A stretch of 46,367 bases of DNA from contig NZ_FOAR01000035.1 of assembly GCF_900109755.1 (NCBI RefSeq), forward strand, positions 1 through 46,367, given 5' to 3'. The notes beneath the pieces were generated by a model. It had not been told where the DNA came from and ran no database searches. It saw only the letters and a list, made by a program, of their open reading frames with translations. This DNA comes from Pseudomonas agarici. Lineage in GTDB: Bacteria; Pseudomonadota; Gammaproteobacteria; Pseudomonadales; Pseudomonadaceae. Each line of letters begins with the position of its first letter. Within the stretch, counting starts at the first letter, position 1. Below, one piece after another: positions 41,615 to 46,367 of this stretch. A program made the position numbers and the translations under genes.

Positions 41615-42988
41615 GTGAACGTCAACGACACCGGTTTCGAAGAATTGCTTAACGCTTTGCATGACGGCGTCTATATCACCGATGGCGACGGCAAGACGCT
41701 GAAGGTCAACCATGCCTATGAGCGTCTGTCCGGACTCAATGGTGCGGATCTTATCGGCCGACCCATGCGGGAGTTGGTCAAGGAGGGTGTCATCTCGCAA
41801 TCGGCGTCACTGCGTGTATTGCAGGAAGGTCGACCGGTGTCGGTGATGCAGAGCCTGAGTCAGGGCAAGAAGCTGCTGGTCAGCGCTACGCCGATTCTCG
41901 ACGCTGAACACCGTATTTCCTACGTCGTCAGCACCGTGCGCGACATGACTGAACTGCTACGCATGAAACACGAGCGCGATGAGCTGCAGCAGTTCAAGCA
42001 ACTGCGCAACAGCACCGCCAAACTTCATGCGGGCCAGCGAGACAATCTCCTGCATTCGCCGCTGGTGGCCGATCAGGAGGTTTCCGGCCGTGTCTTCTCT
42101 CTGGCTCGACAGGTTGCCGGTAGCTCGGTGAAAGTCTTGCTTCAGGGTGAAACCGGCGTCGGTAAGACCCTCGTTGCACAATTCATTCACAACGCCAGTC
42201 CGCGTGCCAGCGAGCCGTTTCTCGCGCTCAACTGCGGCGCGCTGCCCGAGAACCTTATTGAGGCCGAGCTGTTTGGCTATGCGCCCGGCGCGTTCACCGG
42301 TGCATGCCCCAAGGGTAAGCGCGGCCTGCTGGAGCTGGCACATCACGGCACGTTGTTTCTCGACGAAATCGGTGATTTGCCACTGCCGGTGCAAGTCAAG
42401 TTGCTTAAGGTCATCGAAGAAAATCGCTTCATTCCGGTCGGTGGACTGGAACTGAAAGAGGTCGATGTGCGCATCATCAGCGCTACCCACCATGACCTCA
42501 AACAGATGGTGGCGCAAAAGCGCTTTCGCGCCGACCTGTATTACCGGCTCAATGTGGTGCCGATCAACATTCCGGCGCTGCGCGAGCGCAGTGAGGAAAT
42601 CCCGCCGCTGTTACATTATTACCTTGATAAGTTTAACGTCCGTTATGCACGCCAGGTGCAATGGAGCCTGGAGGCTCTCGATCTGCTGTACGAGTATGCC
42701 TGGCCGGGAAATATCCGCGAGTTGATCAACCTGGTCGAGCGGATGGTGGTGACCAATCAGGCCGGGACCATCGAGGCATTGGATCTACCCGAAGAGATTC
42801 TCAACCTCAATCCGCAGAACGCCAACGACAGCCGCCTGCCGCTGCGCAAGGTACTGGAGAGCGCCGAGCGCAAGGCGATTCGTGCCGCGTTGCAGGTACA
42901 CAAGACCACTCGCCTGGCGGCCAAAGCATTGGGCGTGAGTCAGGCAACCGTGGTGCAGAAGATGAAACGCTGGGAACGTTCTGATTAG
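41615..42988 (+). CDS. PAS-domain sigma-54-dependent activator
   Basis: A 457-residue enhancer-binding protein. A PAS sensor domain (about residues 8-115, LLNALHDGVYITDGDGKTLKVN) is followed by an AAA+ domain (about 150-390) with Walker A LQGETGVGKT, the sigma-54 contact loop GAFTGA, Walker B GTLFLDEIGDL and arginine finger FRADLYYRLN, then a Fis-type helix-turn-helix (TRLAAKALGVSQATVVQKMKRW). The GTG at 41615 is chosen because GGAG lies 7 bases upstream and the PAS domain follows at once; an ATG at 41444 would add 57 low-complexity residues. It probably activates the sigma-54 promoter found 117 bp behind it. Confidence 0.9.
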   Translation: MNVNDTGFEELLNALHDGVYITDGDGKTLKVNHAYERLSGLNGADLIGRPMRELVKEGVISQSASLRVLQEGRPVSVMQSLSQGKKLLVSATPILDAEHRISYVVSTVRDMTELLRMKHERDELQQFKQLRNSTAKLHAGQRDNLLHSPLVADQEVSGRVFSLARQVAGSSVKVLLQGETGVGKTLVAQFIHNASPRASEPFLALNCGALPENLIEAELFGYAPGAFTGACPKGKRGLLELAHHGTLFLDEIGDLPLPVQVKLLKVIEENRFIPVGGLELKEVDVRIISATHHDLKQMVAQKRFRADLYYRLNVVPINIPALRERSEEIPPLLHYYLDKFNVRYARQVQWSLEALDLLYEYAWPGNIRELINLVERMVVTNQAGTIEALDLPEEILNLNPQNANDSRLPLRKVLESAERKAIRAALQVHKTTRLAAKALGVSQATVVQKMKRWERSD

Positions 42989-43104
42989 TATTTCAATCGC
43001 TACCGCTGAAATCGATCAAAAATCTAATCGACACTGATCGGTTAAAACCCTTTCAAATTTCCTGTGAATCGCAAAAGCGCCTCTGCCACAAGGCTTTTCG
43101 CGTA

Positions 43105-43121
43105 TTGGCACAGCTTTCGCT
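43105..43121 (+). promoter_or_regulatory. Sigma-54 (-24/-12) promoter of the alcohol dehydrogenase gene
   Basis: TTGGCACAGCTTTCGCT has GG (43107-43108) and GC (43119-43120) exactly ten bases apart, with the full TGGCA -24 block. It lies about 50 bp before the dehydrogenase start and just behind the sigma-54 activator gene. The -12 block is TCGC instead of TTGC. Confidence 0.75.
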
Positions 43122-43169
43122 ATCTCTTCTGGCACGTCTTCCAAAAACAACGCACACAGGACGAGTCCG

Positions 43170-44321
43170 ATGAGCAGCATCTCTGCCTTTAAAATCGCCA
43201 ACAAATTGATAACCGGCCAAGCCGCTATCGAGCAGCTTGCGGCGGAACTGACTCGCCTCAACGTCAACAACCCGCTGATCGTCACCGACGCCATTCTGGT
43301 CAAATCCGGCACCGTCGATCTGGCGTTGGCGCAACTGGGTGAACGCCGTTACGGCATCTTCGACCAGGTCAAGCCTGAGCCTGAAATTGCCATCGTGGAG
43401 GACTGCACCCGTGTCTATCGCGAGGGCAACCACGATGGGTTGATCGCTCTGGGTGGCGGTAGCGCTATCGACATTGCCAAAGGCGTCGCGGCGTTTGCCC
43501 ATCATGAAGGTCCGCTGGCCGAACTGTTCGGTGTCGATCTGGTGAAACGCAAAGGCCCCGTGCTGATCGCCATTCCGACCACCGCTGGCGCCGGTTCGGA
43601 AGTGACCAACGTGGCGATCTTTTCTGACAAGCAGGCGCAATTGAAGAGAGGTATTGTCAGCGATTACCTGCTGCCCGACGTGGCGCTGGTCAGCCCGATT
43701 ATGACTTTGACCTGCCCACGCAGTGTGACGGCGGCCAGTGGTGTCGACGCGCTAGTGCATGCGGTCGAATCCTATATTTCGCTCAACGCTTCGCCGATCA
43801 CTGATGCCATCGCGCTTGGTGCGATCAAGCTGATCGCCAAGGCGCTGCCCAAGGCCTATGCCAATCCGTCCAACCTGCAAGCTCGGGAAGATATGGCCAC
43901 TGCCAGCCTGATGGCCGGCATGGCATTTGGCAACGCGGGGGTAGGTGCGGTGCATGCGCTGGCGTATCCATTGGGCGGACGCTTCAACATTGCCCACGGC
44001 GTCAGCAATGCCCTGCTGCTGCCGTATGTGATGGAATGGAACAAGATGGCCTGCGTCGAGCGCTTCCGTGACATTGCGCAAGCCATGGGCGTGCGTGTCA
44101 TCGACCTGAGCGCTAAGGATGCGGCGGATCAGGCAGTCAAAGCCATGGTGGATCTGTGCGCTGCCGTGGAAATCCCATCCGGGATGCGCAGCTTCAATGT
44201 GCCTGAGGATGCCATCCCGGCTATGGCCGAAGAGGCCAGCAAGATCGACCGCTTGATGCGCAACAACCCGCGCACGTTGAACGCCAGCGATATCGAGAAA
44301 ATCTATCGCGCGGCCTACTGA
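43170..44321 (+). CDS. Iron-containing (group III) alcohol dehydrogenase
   Basis: A 383-residue Fe-ADH. The NAD-binding GGGSAIDIAKGVA lies near residue 95. Metal ligands are in GVDALVHAVESY (D and H), GAVHALAYPLGG (H) and FNIAHGVSNALLLP (H). PTTAGAGSEVTNVA is the family block. It oxidises an alcohol or reduces an aldehyde in the cytoplasm; substrate unknown. It is probably transcribed from the sigma-54 promoter with the permease 73 bp downstream, so that permease may import the substrate or a precursor. Confidence 0.88.
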   Translation: MSSISAFKIANKLITGQAAIEQLAAELTRLNVNNPLIVTDAILVKSGTVDLALAQLGERRYGIFDQVKPEPEIAIVEDCTRVYREGNHDGLIALGGGSAIDIAKGVAAFAHHEGPLAELFGVDLVKRKGPVLIAIPTTAGAGSEVTNVAIFSDKQAQLKRGIVSDYLLPDVALVSPIMTLTCPRSVTAASGVDALVHAVESYISLNASPITDAIALGAIKLIAKALPKAYANPSNLQAREDMATASLMAGMAFGNAGVGAVHALAYPLGGRFNIAHGVSNALLLPYVMEWNKMACVERFRDIAQAMGVRVIDLSAKDAADQAVKAMVDLCAAVEIPSGMRSFNVPEDAIPAMAEEASKIDRLMRNNPRTLNASDIEKIYRAAY

Positions 44322-44394
44322 TCCCGAAAACCACGACGTCCGGCCCACCGGTTCGGTCGTCTGCCATTACAAAACCAATAATACAGGTAGACTC

Positions 44395-45837
44395 ATGTCC
44401 AATACCCCTGCGCAGCGCAGCGAAAGTCCGTACATCCCGCTAGGCCCTTTCAAGGTCCGGTTGCCGTTCATGCACTACAAATTCGAGCTGCCGGACTATC
44501 TGCAAGGCTTGCTAATGTGTGCCGTGGACTTAGCCGCCATCCCATTGATGACCGAACTGCTGGGCATGTCTTTTGAGATCGCGCTGGCCGTTGTAATGCT
44601 CAATGGCTTGCTTTATCTCACGCATCATTTACTTGGCGATCCGACCGTACCCGGCTGGATCACCCCGGCGGTGCCGTTGTTGATGGCTTATTGCGCGCAA
44701 TTTCCGGTGGGCCCGGAGCGTGTCCATGCCTTGATTGCCTTCCAGTTGATGCTGGGGGTTTTCTCGATTGCGCTGGGAGCGACCGGGATGGCGAAGAAAG
44801 TCGTGGAGTATGTGCCCTCGGCGATCAAGTCTGGGATTATCGTCGGCGCGGGCTTGAGTGCGGTGATCGCGGTGTTCAAGGTCGGCGGCAAATTCGATGT
44901 ACTGCCATGGACTATCGCCATTGCGGTCGGCATCGCCTTCTACCTGATTTTCTCCCAGCACTTTAACCAACTGAAGCAGCGCAACCGTTTCTGGTGGAAT
45001 TTTGCCAAACTGGGCATCTTGCCGATCATTTTGTTGGCGGTGGTGATTGCGCCGTTGTTCGGTGAAGCGCCATGGCCAATCATTCGGTGGGGCATCAGCA
45101 AACCGGATTTCGCCGGGCTGTGGAGCAACTACACAGTGTTTGGCCTGGGTATGCCGCCGTTGTCGATGTTCCTCTCCGCGCTGCCGACGATGCTGGCGGC
45201 GTACATTATTGTCTTTGGCGACGTGCTCAGTGCGAAATCGCTGCTCGATGAGGCAGAGACGGTCCGTACCGATGATGTGGTCGACTATAACGCCGATCGT
45301 GCGCACCTGATTTTTGGTGCGCGTAATGCATTTATGAGCATCTTCGGCCCGGACGTCGCCATGTGTGGCCCGAAATGGGCAGCGATGTTGGTTGTGGTGA
45401 TTGAGCGTTTCAAGGGCGGTCCGAAGGCGATGACGTCGATCATCGGTGGCGTCGGCTCGTTCCGTTGGGGGACCAACACCGGCCTCCTGCTGTTGCCGGT
45501 GGTGACTCTGGTACAGCCGATTCTTGGCGTCGCGCTGTCGCTGACATTGCTGATCCAGGGTTATGTGAGTGTCCGTCTGGGCATCCTCGAAGCCCGCAGC
45601 CAGCGCGACTTGGGCATCGCGGGGGTGATCGGCGCGGTGCTGGCGATCAAGGGAGCGAGCTGGGCATTTGGAGTTGGCGTGGTCTTGTGTTTGTTGATCT
45701 ACGGCAAGAACTTCTTCAAGGGCGAGAAGGATGGGACATTTGCCAAAGACTTGAAGACCGTGGATGCCCGTCCTGTCGTAGGTGCCCTGTCGGCAACGGT
45801 TGTTGAGCAGGGGACAGAGGAGGTCTTGGTCGACTGA
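44395..45837 (+). CDS. NCS2/SLC23-like membrane permease
   Basis: A 480-residue integral membrane protein with about 12 hydrophobic spans. The general pattern (LPDYLQGLLMCAVDLAAIP, VEYVPSAIKSGIIVGAGLS, LPTMLAAYIIVFGDVLSAKSL) resembles nucleobase-type NCS2 carriers, but it lacks the tight xanthine/uracil signatures, so the substrate is open. It follows the Fe-ADH gene in the same direction, and both lie downstream of the sigma-54 promoter. Confidence 0.65.
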   Translation: MSNTPAQRSESPYIPLGPFKVRLPFMHYKFELPDYLQGLLMCAVDLAAIPLMTELLGMSFEIALAVVMLNGLLYLTHHLLGDPTVPGWITPAVPLLMAYCAQFPVGPERVHALIAFQLMLGVFSIALGATGMAKKVVEYVPSAIKSGIIVGAGLSAVIAVFKVGGKFDVLPWTIAIAVGIAFYLIFSQHFNQLKQRNRFWWNFAKLGILPIILLAVVIAPLFGEAPWPIIRWGISKPDFAGLWSNYTVFGLGMPPLSMFLSALPTMLAAYIIVFGDVLSAKSLLDEAETVRTDDVVDYNADRAHLIFGARNAFMSIFGPDVAMCGPKWAAMLVVVIERFKGGPKAMTSIIGGVGSFRWGTNTGLLLLPVVTLVQPILGVALSLTLLIQGYVSVRLGILEARSQRDLGIAGVIGAVLAIKGASWAFGVGVVLCLLIYGKNFFKGEKDGTFAKDLKTVDARPVVGALSATVVEQGTEEVLVD

Positions 45838-46005
45838 ATAGTCACCGTTGCAGCGCCTTAGATCTGCGTCTGTTCAAGGCTTGATCTAGATGCTGGTCAA
45901 TGCGGTGACTGATGGTGGGGTGATGGCCAGGCGCTTCTGGCAGTTGTTCATGGTGTCGATCAAGCAAGGCAAAAATAGCCTGCGACAGAAAGATGAAAAT
46001 AAGGG
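45838..46005. other. Short intergenic region before rRNA promoters
   Basis: No gene seen. A minus-strand frame at 45842-46042 has no domain and overlaps the first rRNA promoter. Confidence 0.4.
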
Positions 46006-46033
46006 TTGACGGTAGCTTCCATGGGCCTATAAT
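46006..46033 (+). promoter_or_regulatory. rRNA operon promoter, first of three
   Basis: -35 TTGACG (46006-46011) and -10 TATAAT (46028-46033), 16-bp spacer. Confidence 0.75.
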
Positions 46034-46150
46034 TCGCCCCACTTCCGACGCGGTCGAAACGAAAAACTCCTTTTCATTCAGTGAGTTAAGTAGATTTAGA
46101 ACGATGTGGTCTTCAGTTCATCGAAGCCCGGAAGCGCTGTAAAAGAGGTG

Positions 46151-46178
46151 TTGACAGCAGCGTGTAACGCTGTAGAAT
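46151..46178 (+). promoter_or_regulatory. rRNA operon promoter, second of three
   Basis: -35 TTGACA (46151-46156) and -10 TAGAAT (46173-46178), 16-bp spacer, followed by a GC-rich discriminator as in growth-rate-controlled rRNA promoters. Confidence 0.85.
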
Positions 46179-46270
46179 TCGCCTCCCGCTGTCGATAGGT
46201 CGACAGCGCAAGTGGTTGAAGTTGAAGCGTTTTTTGAACGAAAAGCCTTGAAAACTTCTCAAATAATCAC

Positions 46271-46298
46271 TTGACAGCAACTGGCGCTGCTGTAGAAT
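46271..46298 (+). promoter_or_regulatory. rRNA operon promoter, third of three
   Basis: -35 TTGACA (46271-46276) and -10 TAGAAT (46293-46298), 16-bp spacer, with discriminator GCGCGCC. Confidence 0.85.
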
Positions 46299-46331
46299 GC
46301 GCGCCTCGGTTCAGCGAACAGCTCAACCCAC

Positions 46332-46367
46332 CGCTCTTTAACAACTGAATCAAGCAATTCGTGTGGG
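46332..46367 (+). ncRNA. rRNA leader with boxA antiterminator (16S gene lies beyond the window)
   Basis: CGCTCTTTAACA at 46332-46343 is boxA. The following AATCAAGCAATTCGTGTGGG is the familiar Pseudomonas 16S leader. The mature 16S start is not reached. Confidence 0.88.

Overview
The window is high-GC chromosomal DNA from a Pseudomonas, most likely of the P. fluorescens group. Gene order acsA - aotJQM - AstE-like - aotP - argR - aruC - aruFGDB - small His-tailed protein - aruE - alaS - lysC - rsmA - tRNA-Ser/tRNA-Arg - mgtE follows the P. aeruginosa arginine-uptake and arginine succinyltransferase (AST) chromosome segment as I remember it. The proteins (ArgR, RsmA, AmrZ, NrdB N-terminus) are also typically pseudomonad.

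Layout. 1-2.9 kb: start of nrdB (minus strand, cut by the window edge) and acetyl-CoA synthetase. 3.2-8.7 kb: basic amino-acid ABC transporter (aotJ, aotQ, aotM, aotP), an AstE/AspA-like zinc enzyme and ArgR, with an ArgR-type operator upstream of aotJ and an attenuator-like hairpin after aotJ. 8.7-12.7 kb: an accessory pair on the opposite strand, a 1072-residue HrpK-like type III secretion-associated protein and a winged-helix regulator. 13.2-21.1 kb: the AST operon (aruC, aruF, aruG, aruD, aruB, small protein, aruE), converting arginine to glutamate and succinate. 21.1-22.7 kb: a second accessory gene on the minus strand, an M91/NleD-like zinc metallopeptidase with RTX-like repeats. 22.8-29.8 kb: lumazine synthase under an FMN riboswitch, threonine aldolase, alaS, lysC, rsmA and three tRNAs. 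29.8-33.2 kb: a small envelope protein, the Mg transporter mgtE, the regulator amrZ and tRNA-Arg(CCT). 33.2-41.6 kb: an accessory zone with a decayed GNAT gene, a three-gene operon (unknown 144-residue protein, KaiC-like double ATPase, soluble histidine kinase), an AT-rich secreted beta-propeller gene, a small secreted protein and ompW. 41.6-45.8 kb: a sigma-54 activator, a good -24/-12 promoter, an iron-type alcohol dehydrogenase and an NCS2-like permease. 46.0 kb to the end: three tandem promoters and boxA of an rRNA operon whose 16S gene starts beyond the window.

The two most unusual things are these. (1) A roughly 140-165 bp repeat with terminal inverted repeats beginning CTAGTGGCCT occurs three times, each next to accessory genes. 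Its end supplies the TAG stop codon of three genes: the winged-helix regulator, aruE and the M91 peptidase. (2) The KaiC-like/histidine kinase operon has no KaiA or KaiB, lacks the KaiC phosphorylation residues by alignment, and begins with a protein I do not recognise.
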